From positions 248,001 through 312,000 of the forward strand of contig JAYKXP010000007.1 in the NCBI GenBank assembly GCA_037176845.1: a stretch of 64,000 bases of DNA, given 5' to 3'. Every line of letters starts with the position of its first letter. Positions within the stretch are counted from its first letter, which is position 1. Made by a program: the position numbers and the translations under genes. The notes beneath the pieces were generated by a model that ran no database searches, was not told the DNA's origin, and saw only the letters and a list, made by a program, of their open reading frames with translations. The stretch is from Paramarasmius palmivorus. Taxonomy: Eukaryota; Basidiomycota; Agaricomycetes; Agaricales; Marasmiaceae. This document shows, one piece after another, positions 38,403 to 51,580 of the stretch.

Positions 38403-38989
38403 AATCTCGTCAGCGGGTTATTTAAAGGTGTCTGACAGCGACAATGCTTTGACGAGCAAAACAAGCACTTCAGGAAATATCAAGTCATATCAATATGCGT
38501 ACCTTGCATCCTTCTAGTCGACAGTCATAGTAGGAACAGACTCTTCCTCTTGTATACGTACCCAGAACATCGTCGCGGGCGTGTATTAAGCGCCTTATAC
38601 AGTGACAGCAAATATTGATGTCAGTGTCACGTGAGCACAAGGCCTTTTCACCTCGATTCTTTCGAACCATATCTCATCGTACAGTTTCCCATCCAACGGA
38701 AAAGTTCAGGACTTGAATTCTCTCGTCTCCTCCTTGCTTCTGCACCAGAAACTTGGTAGGAAACTGCGAGATACAAAAAGATACGGCGTTATTTCTGTTT
38801 TTGGTAGTGACATCAATATTTGCCGTCACTGTACGTGCTGTAAGTACAGTCAGCGGACCGGAACTAGCCGATTACCCGTGGGGAGCATTGCGGGGTCTAT
38901 CACTTACTTTTCCCTCACCGACCCAACCTCCGCATCGTGAACTATTCTATACCCTTCAAATTTGAAGCATTAGGAATTTTTGGCTGGAC
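38403..38989. other. Intergenic, with an imperfect inverted repeat
   Basis: No gene is supported between the DUF6534-like stop and the TMEM14 start. Several open frames of 60-75 codons overlap the inverted repeat described separately and look random. Confidence 0.4.
38598..38833. repeat. Imperfect inverted repeat, 26-nt arms
   Basis: The arm at 38598-38623 (core CAAATATTGATGTCA) is the reverse complement of 38808-38833, matching at 25 of 26 positions. A weaker second pairing, TATCTC..CAGTTTCC, exists between about 38670-38690 and 38756-38772 inside the loop. It could be a small foldback or MITE relic; I see no target-site duplication. Confidence 0.6.
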
Positions 38990-39460
38990 ATGGTCTATAT
39001 TCTCTCTCTAGTCAAAGCTTAGTGGACTGATGCAACGTACAGTCGGCATACCCCGCATACTTAATGGGAGGCCTGTGTGCCATTGGGGGTGTGACAGGTT
39101 TTGCTCGAACACGTTCTATTCCATCCTTAGTCGCTGGTCTCGGGTGAGCACAACTTGAGTCTCTTCAAAACAAAGACCTTTTCTCACTAAATAACGGCAG
39201 CGTTGGTGCGCTATACCTTTGGAGTGCAGACAGCATACGAAAGGGGACTGCCAACGGTATCGAAGGTGCTCTAGGTGCGTACTAGCTATAGTGATGCTTC
39301 TCTGATTCAAATTGGATGCTTGTTTTCAGGCGCCTCGGCCATTCTCTTCCTCTCCTCACTGCCGCGTGCTCGCAAAGGACCTGTTCCAGCCATCTTGACA
39401 GCAACATCCACCGCATCAGCTGTATACTATGGTCGGCTGTTCTTCAATCTGAGAGAGTAA
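38990..39460 (+). CDS. TMEM14-family small mitochondrial/membrane protein
   Basis: Proposed exons: 38990-38992, 39043-39143, 39201-39274 and 39330-39460; 102 residues. The body is clear: YPAYLMGGLCAIGGVTGFAR, RSIPSLVAGLGVGALYLWSA, GALGASAILFLSSLPRARKG and AVYYGRLFFNLRE. These are four short glycine-rich membrane helices in the Tmemb_14 pattern. Human TMEM14C works in mitochondrial haem metabolism; for this fungal member the role is inferred only by family. The first exon would consist of the ATG alone, with a weak GTCTAT donor. An unseen upstream start is possible, so the N-terminus is tentative, while the three later exons are firm. Confidence 0.82.
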
Positions 39461-39787
39461 ACTTGGAAGATCAGTCTTGAATGTACCAATAAATATCAGC
39501 CATCTCTGTCGACTAGACTGTTGCATATCTTTTGTAGCATTCGGAGCATTGCCGATTCTGTTTTCCACTTCCTCACTCGTTCGTGCTCTGTAACCCTGCT
39601 CACATAGTATTTGTACATTCTCGGTGTAAATCATGCATCACGCGTGGAGTGTGATGTATCACTACCTAAAAGTGATCCAGCGGACCTCTTTTAAGTTTTT
39701 GAAGTTTCAGATAGCCGTCAGTCGTGAACAACACAACAAGAGCCTTGAGTCGCGACCGTGTGACCGATAGCACGCGTGTCGGTGCCG
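39461..39787. other. Intergenic, nothing recognised
   Basis: This separates the TMEM14 stop from the PSO2 start, both on the plus strand. No coding signal or repeat; presumed 3' untranslated and promoter sequence. Confidence 0.4.
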
Positions 39788-42125
39788 ATGCCTGAATCCC
39801 CTTTCCTCCACACCACCATGGCCAAAAAATTTAAGCCTGCTACAACACAGTCGAGCACATTACACCATTACTTTGGATTGGCTGCCCCTAATTCCACACC
39901 GAACAAGACTCGAAATACGAAGACCCCTCAGTCCGCGAAAACGCCCAGGTCCACACAGGTGCCAAAGCGTCGACGAAAGTCTACCGAAGCAAAGGCCTCA
40001 AATCCCGACGATGTGATCGTCATTTCCTCAGACGACGAACCCGATACCGTCACAGACACCCCAGCGCCAAAGAAGCATCGAGCAAATTTGGAGGTGCAAA
40101 TTGGCCCTGTTGAGCCAGTTGCAGGTCCCAGTAGAGTGAAAGATGGTGGCATTGGGCAAAACAAAGAGAACTGCGATGACATCCACGGGCTTGAGGCAGG
40201 AGGATTTGGTCGCCCGAACGAAAATCTTCTTTCCAGCAAGACAGTCAGAATGTCTACTCCTGCACCACCTCCAACCATCGCCTTCACATCACATGGTTTC
40301 GGTAGACCCTCATTACTACTCCAAAATACATCTAGTCTAGAGGCTAATCCATCGACTCTTGTTCGAGAGTGCTCCAAACTCGACCTTCCGACTGTGGATG
40401 ACGATGATTGGGTTATGGGAGACGACGAGGCTAGACCAGAGCAGGAAGCCGACGATGAAGTAGAATTTGTCGAGATAGACAACATTGAACAGAAGAAAGA
40501 ACCGTCTTCATCCAACACATTGTCCGAATCGCGTCGGAGCACCGACCCCACCATTGCGAAACCCCTGATTCCACCAGATGATCAACCACCTCCAGGCCCC
40601 CAGAATTCGAATGCGTATTCTGTCCTCATGTCGTCCCACAAGGAGAATGAGGCGTGGCGTGAAGCTGAGAATGCAGAGGATCGTAGTTTCAGACCCAACC
40701 AAGCAAATGGCAATAGGCGGAAAGCACCGTTTTACAAGGTCATGCAAGGGATGCCCATCGCCGTCGACGCGTTCAAATACGGATCTATACCTGGCGTTAA
40801 CGCGTATTTCCTCACGTATGTCCTTGATGTACTCCGACTTTTCATCTGACTGACCAGATTCATTCGTATAGGCACGCCCACTCCGATCATTACACTAATC
40901 TCTCTTCGTCGTGGAACAACGGTCCCATCTATTGCTCCCATGGAACAGCTAACCTCATAAAGCACATGCTTCGTGTTCCTTCCGAATATGTCGTTCCACT
41001 ACCTATGGACACACCTACTATCATACCCAATTCTGGCGGTGTACAGGTTACTCTCATCGAGGCAAACCACTGTCCCGGCTCTTGCTTGTTTCTTTTCGAG
41101 GGAAAGCAAACAGTTGATGCCGGCGATAGCAAGTGGAAAAGCAAGTGGATTGGCAAGGATATCACATGGAGGTATCTGCATTGTGGGGATTTTAGGGCAA
41201 GTCCGGAACATGTGCTACACCCTGCAGTAAAGGGCAAGAAACTAGATGTTATCTATTTAGATACGACGTATCTGGATCCCAGGTACACGTTTCCACCTCA
41301 GCCACTTGTTATATCCGCTTGTGCCGACTTGGCACGAAGGATACAAGATGGTGGTAACAGAGACGATGGGAAAGCGGGATTCTTGGGTTCGTGGTTCGGC
41401 GCGAAGCCAAAGGAGAATGGAAAGGCGAAGGAAAAGGAGAAGGAGAATGTGTTGATGGTCGTCGGGACTTATTCCATCGGTAAAGAACGTATTGTCAAAG
41501 GTACGTTGAGACAATGCCCGGTCATCGCTTTTGCTAACAGAACTATGTAGCCATCGCGAAAGCTACGAATAGCAAGATCTACTGTGACTCCAGGAAAGCT
41601 GCTATTCTACGATGTGAAGACGATCCCGAGCTCGAAGGGATGCTCACCACAAATCCGAAGGAGGCTAGCGTCCACGTTGTACCGCTTGGAGTCATCGTTT
41701 CCGATAAACTCAAGGAATATCTCGATCGCTGGAAGGGATACTTTACGCGAGTTGTCGGGTTCAGACCCACTGGCTGGACGTACGCTGCTCCAGCTGGTAC
41801 CGATATGCTTCCTGCAATCACTTCTGTCATCGCCAAAGCCCAAAAGATCAATTACACCCATGCTGACTTGCAGCCTTCCAGGCAGAGCACGAGAGAGGTT
41901 GAACTGTACCCAGTCCCATATTCGGAGCATTCGAGCTTCTTCGAGTTGACGTGCTTTGCGATGTCCACGCAGTGGGTGAGGATTATCGCGACAGTGAACG
42001 TGGGCAGTGAAAAGAGTAGAGGGAAGATGGAAACTTGGGTAAAGAAATGGGAGGCGGAGAGAAAGAAGGAACTCGCAAAGGGCAGAGAGTATGTTGTGCC
42101 TTACAGAAGGAAGGACTATTGGTAG
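39788..42125 (+). CDS. PSO2: DNA interstrand cross-link repair nuclease (Pso2/SNM1)
   Basis: Three exons: 39788-40815, 40872-41500 and 41551-42125; 743 residues. It is a 5' exonuclease of the metallo-beta-lactamase/beta-CASP fold that acts on DNA cross-links. The metal motif THAHSDHYTN (HxHxDH, His344-His349) opens exon 2. IEANHCPGSCLFLF and LHCGDFRASPEH give further metal ligands. DVIYLDTTYLDP and VGTYSIGKERI are typical of the family, and the DRMBL C-terminus contains VVGFRPTGWTY and PVPYSEHSSFFEL. The N-terminal 340 residues are disordered and acidic, with a PCNA-box-like STLHHYF near residue 24 and a SUMO-interacting-type VIVISSDDE. An alternative start, MAKKFKP, at 39818 is ten codons downstream in frame. 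Confidence 0.95.
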
Positions 42126-42315
42126 ATGTCTGTATCTTATCTGTCTATCTATTAACATCTACATTACCTTACTGTTCTAGGATACTTAGTCGTATACGCG
42201 TGAAACGTTCACGGACGCAATGGAAGCCTTTGGAAGGTTGCATCCAATGGTCGATCTATTATCTCTCGTTTACATACATGGTGAGGGTATCGTTCCGTTA
42301 TCGTTTCCCATTCAG

Positions 42316-43197
42316 TCAGACCTTGGAAAGAACAAACTGAGCAGCTGCGGGCGCATCTTGCTGGTAGTTGCTATTATTACATGTCAGTTGCCGCGTTTCA
42401 TTGTGCACGAATCAGGAACTTGAAAACGTACAGATGAGGAGGAAGAACCAGGATACCGCCAGCGCAGATGTTATCACCATCGTGGCAAATGATTTTGACT
42501 TTGCTGGCGGAAATACCAGTCACAGCTTGGCTGCTCTTTGGGTCACCCTACAGAAATACCGTAACCTATGAGCACCATTTCAACATGAATGTGTTTGAAA
42601 CTCACGAAGATGACCACTGCGTTAATGCGGTTGCGAACAGCCGTAGATAGTTGGTCAGCCGAGTTGTGGACGAGCTGTCCACCTTGACTGTATCCAGCAG
42701 ATACGATCTTAGCCTGCCGGTTGAACAATGAAGACATTGGTATTTGGATAAATGAGGGAGGTACTCACGTTGGGACAAGAGTTCGCTACGCTAGTCAGCT
42801 ATTTCCAATTCGATTGATGTCAGAGGCTGTCAGAGGCCGGGTTAAATTTGCGTCTCACATCGGCAGCCATTTGACGACTTCCAGCTGGGTCACCTCCAGC
42901 CAAGTAGCCTGCGATGTTGGCGGCGTAGCTGACCCCTTGGAAAGACAAGGTGCGAGAGCCGAGCCCCTTCTTGATCTCATCGCGGAACAGTACACCAACA
43001 CTTCCAGACTCCCCGATTGGTGGGTCCTGGTTGGTACCACGGGCATAGACAACCTAGTAGAAGATGTGTCGCATAAGGAATAGTTCAAAAAGAGAAACGA
43101 CCCTTACCATGACATCAGCACACCCTGACTGACGGACAGGAGCGGCCAAAGCAGGGACGAAGAGGGCGAAGAGGGCAAGGGCAAAGACGCGGACCAT
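42316..43197 (-). CDS. Cutinase-family secreted esterase (CE5)
   Basis: Six exons: 43108-43197, 42859-43053, 42769-42798, 42606-42713, 42432-42547 and 42316-42370; 197 residues. A signal peptide, MVRVFALALFALFVPALA, leads into a short pro-region. The alpha/beta-hydrolase core shows VVYARGTNQDPPIGESG, the nucleophile elbow AGYSQGG with Ser114, CHDGDNIC with the catalytic Asp near 164-166, and LPPHLNY with His near 179. Paired cysteines match those of fungal cutinases. The enzyme should hydrolyse plant cutin or similar esters outside the cell. A TATA-like box lies 56 nt upstream of the start. It converges on PSO2, with 190 nt between stops. All junction phases agree. Confidence 0.95.
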
Positions 43198-44523
43198 GGT
43201 GAGGCGGGGCTGCAAGGATGTGCCGTGCTGGAAAACACATCGTTCTCCTCGACTTTATAACTAGTCGTTCGGCTATGTATCCTACCGTAATTCCTATGAA
43301 AGGATTGATCATGAGATGTTCGTTTCAACGCGTTCATAGTGGTTGTCGAACTTGGCGCTCAGGTTCTCCTTAGTCGCAAAGTCCGCTCATCGCAACCAAC
43401 ATATGGAGCCCAGGAACGGAATTAACTATTAGTGCGATTTTGATCCAGTATGACCTATCGTTTCGGGCTGCCCGGAATGGATTATCTTCGGTGACGAGAG
43501 TAAACCTCCCACTAAAGCCTTGTGGTCCTGCTCATGAAGGCTACCGGGACTCATGGCGGCACGTTCGTTAATCTTCATGTGAAGACTTCGTATTACGTCG
43601 AACCACATTGGCATCGCACAGTGATTTAAACGACCATGCCGTCTGTCTGAATCTGCTTCTTTTGTTAACAACCAAGACAGGACTCACGTTGATATGTCAG
43701 GGGATAGAACAGGAGATTCTGAGAGTACATGAGCAACTGCCAGGGATAACGGAAAGAATCTATAGGTGATAGATGGCATGGCCATGGGTGAGTCAGATGG
43801 TCAGGCTGCGCACATAGACATCGGCGAAAAACAGCATGAACAGACTACAACTGCAGATGAAACCGAGATGAAACTGTATCATTCTTGCAATGCGGTGTGA
43901 CAGGAAGAAGATGAATGGAATGCATCTGGCTTTCTAAGGTAGTTTGAATTCAGCATGAACAGAGAGCACTATGTATGATGTAGATATGACAAACCTTTAA
44001 TCTTCTGAGCCTCTCGAACCGAGCTTTCTTTGAGTGTACATATGCATAATGAACAATTCCGGTTCAACGCCGTTTTAGGTCCAGAAAGACAAGGGCCTAC
44101 AATCGATCTGAGCCTCCTGGGTAAGGACGATATGAGAAGTATGCAGAGCCGTAACTTCAAGTGCGAGATCAGCACCATATGTAAATACTTATAGAGAAGA
44201 GACCGAGTACTTGCCATCTAGTGGGACCTCACAATCGAGACCAGCTGGGGATTGGTATCGTGCCCTCCTAGAGCTACTACTTTTCTTCCAGCACATCGTA
44301 ACATTTCGATTATCTTTTGAAGACATGAGAGGCACAAACGTGCATTTTAAAAAAGTGTGCTGACACCATGGGCTGTGGATGATGGTTACTCAGAAAAGAC
44401 TTTGGTGCCGACGGGATTTTGGGCATACATCCACCTTTCTCAAACTTTGTCCTCAACCTCCTCGAACCTCAACATCATCATTTTCGAGGATCTGGAAGAT
44501 ACTGGCCTGATCGCAGGACCGCC
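43198..44523. other. Large divergent intergenic region, cutinase and HEAT-repeat gene
   Basis: At 1.3 kb this is the longest gap without a gene that I support. Open frames at 43429-43671 and 43969-44217 (minus) have no recognisable domain, no splice partners and no start context. A non-coding RNA or a fast-evolving small gene cannot be excluded from sequence alone. Confidence 0.4.
43253..43260 (-). promoter_or_regulatory. TATA-like box of the cutinase gene
   Basis: TTATAAAG on the minus strand ends 56 nt before the cutinase ATG, a suitable distance for a core promoter of a regulated secreted enzyme. It is position and sequence evidence only. Confidence 0.5.
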
Positions 44524-47500
44524 ATGACTTCTGAGGCCACGATGATAGAAGATTTCCAGGAGGTATGTCCGGGCTGTGACATGTAGGCCTAAACCTAATA
44601 TTGTTTTACAGTCAGACGTGTCCGGCGACAATGGCGGAATGTACATCTTCCAATGGCTTTCTTCCACAGAAAAACGACTTGCCGAAGTACCCGTGGTGAG
44701 TCTCGTATCCTAGTGTCGGTGACACGGTTTCTGAAAGCTACCACAGGACCAGCTCAAGACGAAGCAAACCAACCTAGAAGCCATACTTGTGAAGATTATC
44801 CTTTCTCCAGACCCTTATCCATCTCCCGGAAAAGCTTTGCGAAACGTTGTTGCAAGATGTCTTGTCACTATCTATCGACGCGGGGAAACCAGAACGTTGT
44901 TCGACACTTTGCAATCTTTGATAAAGGTCACGACCGACTTCAAATCCGCTGATATGGATGCTCGAAAAATGTGTGTAGAACGGGGCTTTATGGATTGAAC
45001 GTTGCTGATTTGGAGGAATAGCGCAGCTTTCTCGTGTATAGGTGATCTGATGGAGGTCTTCGGTGCGCAAGTCAGTTCATAACTCTTTGCTCGTTGTTTG
45101 TGATACTCAAATGTCTCGTAGTACATGTCTTTTATGGCCGAAATCACGACAGTCGTGTTGAAAACCGTTAAGAGCTCGAGTGTATGCCCTTTTTATTCAT
45201 GACACGCACATCTCTGACCTCATGGGTTAGACTCCGTTACTCCGTTATCACGCCCTTTTAGCCCTCAAGAAGTCGCTTTCTACAGCGAAACGTGCTGTTC
45301 AAGATTCGTCAATCAGAGACATAGTAAAGTTGACGAAATCATCTCTAACGGACAAGTGCCTTCCTGTCCAGCGTGCCGCCTCAGAGGTGAGTTGCACTTG
45401 ATCGCGTATTGCTTTTCAAACTGAAACATTCACAGGTTCTCGCGGCTCTCTACACAGGAACGGATGGCCCTACCGTTACCAATAACGATGTCGAATCTAT
45501 CCTATCACTTTGCATCAAATCTCTCGACACCTCTGACCAAATTACACGGAACACCCTCGCACAACTAGTTGGTCACATTTTGGCGTCTACTCAGATTGAG
45601 AGAGCCGTACCTGTTGCTGAACCCACTCCCAAGAAGAAGGGAGACGCAGAGAAGGCTGACGACGACGACGCAAAGACATCAGCTGCCACGGCCGAAGTGA
45701 CAAAACCACTTTTAACGATTCAGGAGATGCTCAGCCATCTTTCGCTTCAACTCAATAAACCCAATATTCAACGGAAGACGCGTATAGGCATCTTCCACTT
45801 CTATGTTGCACTGCTGAACAAGCTTGGCGCTGGATTTGTCGAAAACAACTACGCGGCAATTGTGGGCCACCTTTTGACGGACGTGGTGGCAAAAGCCAGG
45901 CCACGTTACGACGTCTTGTTGACGCGAAAGCTAGTCGGAATAGTTCTACGGGATTTAATCGGAGTGCGGATGTTGAGTGAGCAAGGGCAGATCGGGGCAA
46001 TTCGAGACCTTTCCAATGCATACCTCAAAAGATGGCCTGCGATGATGCCTGGAAGCGTAGCGCCAGACTCAGGAGTGCTTGTGGTGGTTTTAAGGGAGAT
46101 TGCAGGGTTGCTACAGCAGCTCGGCAACGCTCCACCACCAGTTCAGGTTCGTCGTCTTGATCTTGGTTTGGCCGTACCAGGATGTTGATTAGCATTGTAG
46201 GATGCCCTGGCGGAACCTTTGATGACACTACTTGCTCATCCAAGCCATACAACACGGGTCACGGCATCCTGGGCTCTCCGTTGTTTCTGTTATTCTACCC
46301 CACTTCGACTACCGAAGACCATTATATCCGCTATCGAGCTCCTTCAAAGGGATCTTACATCCATATTATCACCTGCCGCGCCTTCCGACATCAACTCAAG
46401 GGCACTAGGACACGCCTATGGTCTCGCTGCTCTTGTGTCTGTTATCCGCGAGCGACCACTCTATGTTTCATACGATGTTAGCTCCAAGGTTCTCGACATG
46501 GCTATTCAACTCCTGAAACGAGCCGGAGAGCACGATGTCAAGGTTGGGAGTATTGAGGTTGAAGTGTCATGGATTCTCATAGCATCATTGATGTCGTTGG
46601 GGCCCAACTTCGTTCGGCCTCATCTTGCACAGTTGCTCGTGTTGTGGCGGAACGCGCTCCCAAAACCCACGAGCAAGGACACTATGAACAACGCGGGGCG
46701 GACGAACGATGAGTGGGCTTTCCTACTTCACGTTAGGGAGAGCGCACTAGGTGCCATTGTCTGTTTCCTACAGCACAATATGGCGTTGGTAAATCTAGAC
46801 GTGGGGAGGCGTGTTGCCTCTGTTCTGAGCAACGGCTTGTTGTTCGCCAACAACTTCATTGGTCTTTCTATTGAAGAACCACCCGAGCTACAGACCAAAG
46901 GATTGACATTGAAAACCCGAGAGGCACTGCTTCGTAGAAGAGTGTATCAATGCTTCTCTATCCTCGGGTTTTCAAGCATAACCGAATCGACACAGGCTAC
47001 ATTATTGCAATCTCTAGTTTCTCTTTTCGCGAGCCCGGACGGCTATGTTGGATCGTCGGTGCAAGCTGCGATAGCATCTGGGTCATTCACTTCGATATGG
47101 CAATCTACAGACGGATACGCTTACGGTGTCACATACATCGAGGTCACGGAGGACGGGATGGATGATATGGAGGGAGGTTCATCCAGTGGTACTACTGATC
47201 CCCTCAACCGTGATACAATAGAGGTTTCAGTTGAAGCACTGGTATGTGGTAAAGCGACTTGTAAATGCACATTGCTAACGAATCTGTTAGCTTCGCAAAC
47301 CTGTTCTTGGTGGCTGCGAGCATGATCCCCTCAGCTTGTGCCAAATTCGTGATTCAGGCACAGACTACCAATTAGCGGAGCCGCCACCCCCCTCGACGGC
47401 CGTTGTTGACGCTGCTATAGAGTTGTTTTCACAGTTATTGCCCCTTCAGGACCTAACTTCAAGCACTCGCACATTAAACCAGCTAATAGAGTCGGTGCGG

Positions 47501-50500
47501 TCACCAAAGTTCGACAAGAACATCGGTCGTAAAGTCGCCGTCTCAATCAACGCATCTGTGGCAATTGTGTTAGCGCTGAGGAATGTCACCACTCCTCAGG
47601 CACGGGATATATTCGGAAGCACCCAAATAACAGGTTTGCTGGCACCGTTCCTAAAGGTCAGTGTAAAATGTCACAAGGAACTTTCCATGGCTGACGCTCT
47701 TCCTAGGATACACTCATAGACGGCGACCATGTCCTTCGCACAGCCAGCAGTGAATCCATTGGGCGCTTAGCCAGCTTGGCGGGAAATAATTTCTTCACTA
47801 GCCAAATCACATCTCTGGTGGAGCAAGTGGTCAGCAACCGCGATCCTTACGCCCGAGCAGGTTGTGCACTAGCATTTGGAGCTATCTATGGATACGTGGG
47901 AGGTCTAGCAGCAGGATCTCTTTTGAAGACAATCGTCAACATTCTCATGTCGTTGAGCAACGACTCTCATCCAGTTGTCCATTTTTGGGCCCTCAAGGCC
48001 CTTGCACGGGTTGTCAACGCGGCTAGTCTAGCTTATGGACCCTACGTGTCAAGCACGCTGGGTATGCTTCTAAAAGTATACTCTATGAACTCACACGAGC
48101 CTGAAGGAGGAACATTGTCCAATGCAAACCTCAGTGGAGACCATCCAGCTTATCCTGTAGTTGCACAGATCATCGATGCTGTGATCAACGTACTGGGCCC
48201 AGACATGCAAGAGTCGGTTAAAACTCGTTCGCTAGTGTTGAACCTCGTCCACAATCTCTTCATGGAAGACGACGAAGGCATTCGAGTCGAAGCCATCAAG
48301 TGTTTCCAACATTTCCTCATGTTCGCACCGGAACACGTGAGCATTCCTGATTTAGTAAACAGTTTCAGGAACAACCTCGCCTCGCCTAGAAGACCTCTCA
48401 AAGTTGCGTCAATTAATGCGCTGTATCAATTGGTGCAAAAGGATGCTCTGGCCATGTCAAAGCTTGGCGGGGACAGGCTAGTGGAAGACCTCTTTGGCAT
48501 GTTGGATGACGACTCATCTGTGGAAGGTGTCAGGAATGTGATAAGCAGTTGGCTCCAACAGACGGTGATATACAACCCATCCGCGTGGATTGACTTGTGC
48601 CAAAGAATTATGGCGCGTACAACCGCCTCTCAACAGGTAGCTGATGCTGCTTCACGAACAAATGCCAGAGACGACGAGGGCGAATCATTGAATCTAGGTG
48701 GGCAGGAGAGCGGCAGCGGGAGGAGTCGGTTGACGTCTAGATGGAGAACGCAACTGTTCGCGTTGCAATGCCTGCACTCTATATGCACCATTGTATACAA
48801 GAGCGGGAGACGGGAACATTTAGATGTATACTATGCAAGAAGCAGAGAGATTCCTACAGCGGGATTGTTGGTCACTCGCGTAGCGGACCTGATCAAGATG
48901 GCATTTACGGCTTCTACTGCGTATGTGACGGAGATAAGGCTCGAAGGGCTGGTAGTTCTGCGGGACGTTATTGAAGTACGTTTTTGCCATCTGCCAGGGA
49001 GACACAGAGCTGACGCAACACGTGTAGATATTTGCAACATCCCCAGACCCGGCATTCGAAGACTCCTTACTTCTAGAACAGCATCAAGCACCGATTACTG
49101 CTGCCCTGACGCCGGCCTTTTCATCAGATTCCACTCCCGAAATATTGGCATCTGCTGTCCATGCATGTGCAGTGTTCGTTGGATGCGGAGTTGTCAAAGA
49201 TGTTTCAAGAATGGGTCGTATTCTCAAGTTGCTCACCACTGCTCTCGAGCAATCCAAAGGTCGGGGATTCTTGAGTCTCTTTATTGATCTTCTATTCTTA
49301 CCTACCGATACTCGTAGAGTCTGGCATGGTTTCTCTCGGTGAAGCTGGTGAACTCAGTCCGAATGCTTCAGCCATGTTGAGAATTTCCACACTATCCGCC
49401 TGGGCTCAACTCGAGGTGGCCTCTTACCACCAGGCTTATCTTGTTGCGGTTGTCAAACCTTATCGAGCGACACTAGCCTCAATGTGGATCGCCGCTCTGC
49501 GAGACTACGCAACCATCAAGATTGACTCGGAATCGTTGCAAGATACGTCTGCTAGCGCACTCGATTCTTATTCAAGCCTCGGCAAAGAAGTGTTGCTGCC
49601 AGTGAGTATTGCTCGTGATCGAAAAAGAATCATGTTGACTCTCTACAGTACTACACAAACTCCTGGATATTGATCCTGCAGGCTGTTGCTGCAGCCATGC
49701 AAGCCAATGACCCGCATATTTTGGCTGCAATGGACGGCAAAGAACCATCATCCGACACCACTCCATCCATCAACAAACCTAGAGAAGAACCTGCGCTCTT
49801 CTTCTACATCATCTTCGGGTTGGTCTATGAATCCCTCGCATCCGCTACATCCGATTCGTCCAACTCCTCGACACGACATGCATCCATACTTGCCTCATTG
49901 CAAACTCTCAAGAGCCTTGTCAAAGCCGAGTATGCAGGGAAAGCGATCATCGGGGAACCGACGATCTTCGATGAATTCATCAGTGTATGTTATAGGATTG
50001 CAATGACGGAAACCGCGAACGTGTTAGTGGACTTGGTGGAGGTTTTGGTTAGGTTTGCTGGGAGCGAAAGTGCAAGGTGACTTTGTTCCTTGACTTTCCA
50101 TGCTTATACACTAACAGCAAACAGCATCTCGGACAGTATACCACCGACATCGCCAAGGGCACACTGTTTGAGGATATGTGCACACATAGTCAGGCAGTCG
50201 ACGTCGAATGCAAAGGGGGCTATTATCCGTGTGTTTTCTTTCTTTTCTTCGTTGAACCTCGTTCTAACTCGAATGCAGACGGGGACATGCCAGACCGAAT
50301 CAGGATGATACAAGCAGCCTTTTCGGCCTTCGTTTCAGTGGCTGCTTTGTCTAATACATCTCTTCGAGAGGACGTGCGAGGTGTTGGCATTCTCTTGTAC
50401 AGTGGTATGTTGTCAACTTTACCTATCCCCCAAGGGAACTAATGAGGAGGCACCCCAAGATATTCTGAAGGACGAATCATCAGAAATCGACCTCGGTGGT

Positions 50501-51394
50501 CCGACCTTCCCATCCTTGAAATCAATGCTAGACCTTCCCATTGCACAAGGTCAAGACTCCAAGGAAAAGTACCAAAAATTAATACATGGATTACTCTCAG
50601 ATTGTTTAAGGAACGTTGATGATATGAGGTATTGATTCTAGCGCACATCTTGCCATCATAAAACACTCACTCTACTTCAGAGGCCGTCAAGGGCTCGTCT
50701 GCACGAAGAAGATCAAGAACAACCTCCTCGCTGCCGTCCTTATACTAACCACGATTCCTTCTGCGCCTACAATCAAAGTATCTCAGGCCGTCGTGGACCA
50801 TACCTGTTTCCTGATCTCACAAAAGCTGCTCGAAGCGGGCGACACATCACTGACAGCCGTTCACTGCGCTCGGACACTGATTGCAGCGTCAACGCTGAAC
50901 GGCTACTGTACAAAAATGCTTCTACCCGCTTTGGTTGAATATATAGCTAAGATGGCGCCAAAGGTAAAGGATGGAAGCATTACGGAAAGCCATGCTACCG
51001 CGATCGGAGAGATATGGAAGGCATTTGGAGTATTCTTCGGGGGATTACAAGATCCCGAACGTCAGTTAACACCAATCCACCAGTGACTACCCATACTGAC
51101 ATCTTTCCAGGCACGAGGTTACTTGGAGTACTGCTGCCTACCATCAGTCTGCTACTCACACCTGCGGACACACAAAGCACGAACCAAAACCCGGTGGTGA
51201 CAATAAGCGTCAAACAGCTTTTGACATATGCAACGACTTCGCCGGTTGCGTTCAAAGAAGCCACCGCCAAGTTGGAGGTCGAGACCAGAGAATTACTGGA
51301 GGTATCTATCAGGAAAGCAGTTGGTGCCGGAAGTGGAGCGGGAGCACAAGCTCAGGCAGCAGCGAAGCCTCAGATTTCACTGAGAAGCTTCTAG
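44524..51394 (+). CDS. Giant HEAT-repeat protein, Laa1/HEATR5 type
   Basis: Eighteen exons: 44524-44562, 44612-44695, 44747-44970, 45022-45070, 45122-45181, 45231-45386, 45436-46146, 46201-47241, 47291-47656, 47707-48975, 49028-49259, 49318-49601, 49649-50076, 50125-50228, 50279-50404, 50460-50628, 50681-51060 and 51111-51394; 2001 residues. The family carries AP-1/clathrin accessory factors (yeast Laa1, human HEATR5) that help sort cargo at the trans-Golgi and endosomes. The N-terminus has YIFQWLSSTEKRLAEV and ALRNVVARCLVTIYRRGETR, strongly typical. The rest is alpha-solenoid with helical pairs throughout, e.g. GCALAFGAIYGYVGGLAAGS and HFWALKALARVVNAASL. A short acidic Lys/Asp loop lies in exon 7. 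All seventeen phases agree. The first exon (13 residues) is the only doubtful part. Confidence 0.9.
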
Positions 51395-51580
51395 GTCAAG
51401 GCAGAGTGCATGAATGGTACAGTAGATTACAAGTGGAGGATTGTCATGTATATTAGCCAAACCGCAATCTATAAGCAACTGAACACCGAGTGTTGACACA
51501 ACACCGTCCGATTGCCTGACATTACAAAGCCATCAGCAAGGCTCGTAAGACGCGTCGAGACCCTTTCACAGACCACCGCC

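Noticed and set aside
38713..38965. Open frames that could extend TMEM14 upstream
   Set aside because: They overlap the inverted repeat, read as Cys/His/Arg-rich random sequence, and do not splice in frame to the TMEM14 body.
39928..40554. A 208-codon minus-strand frame rich in Ser
   Set aside because: Antisense to the disordered N-terminus of PSO2, whose downstream exons have full catalytic motifs.
43969..44217. Possible 82-residue gene on the minus strand
   Set aside because: Random-looking Leu/Ser composition and no supporting context.
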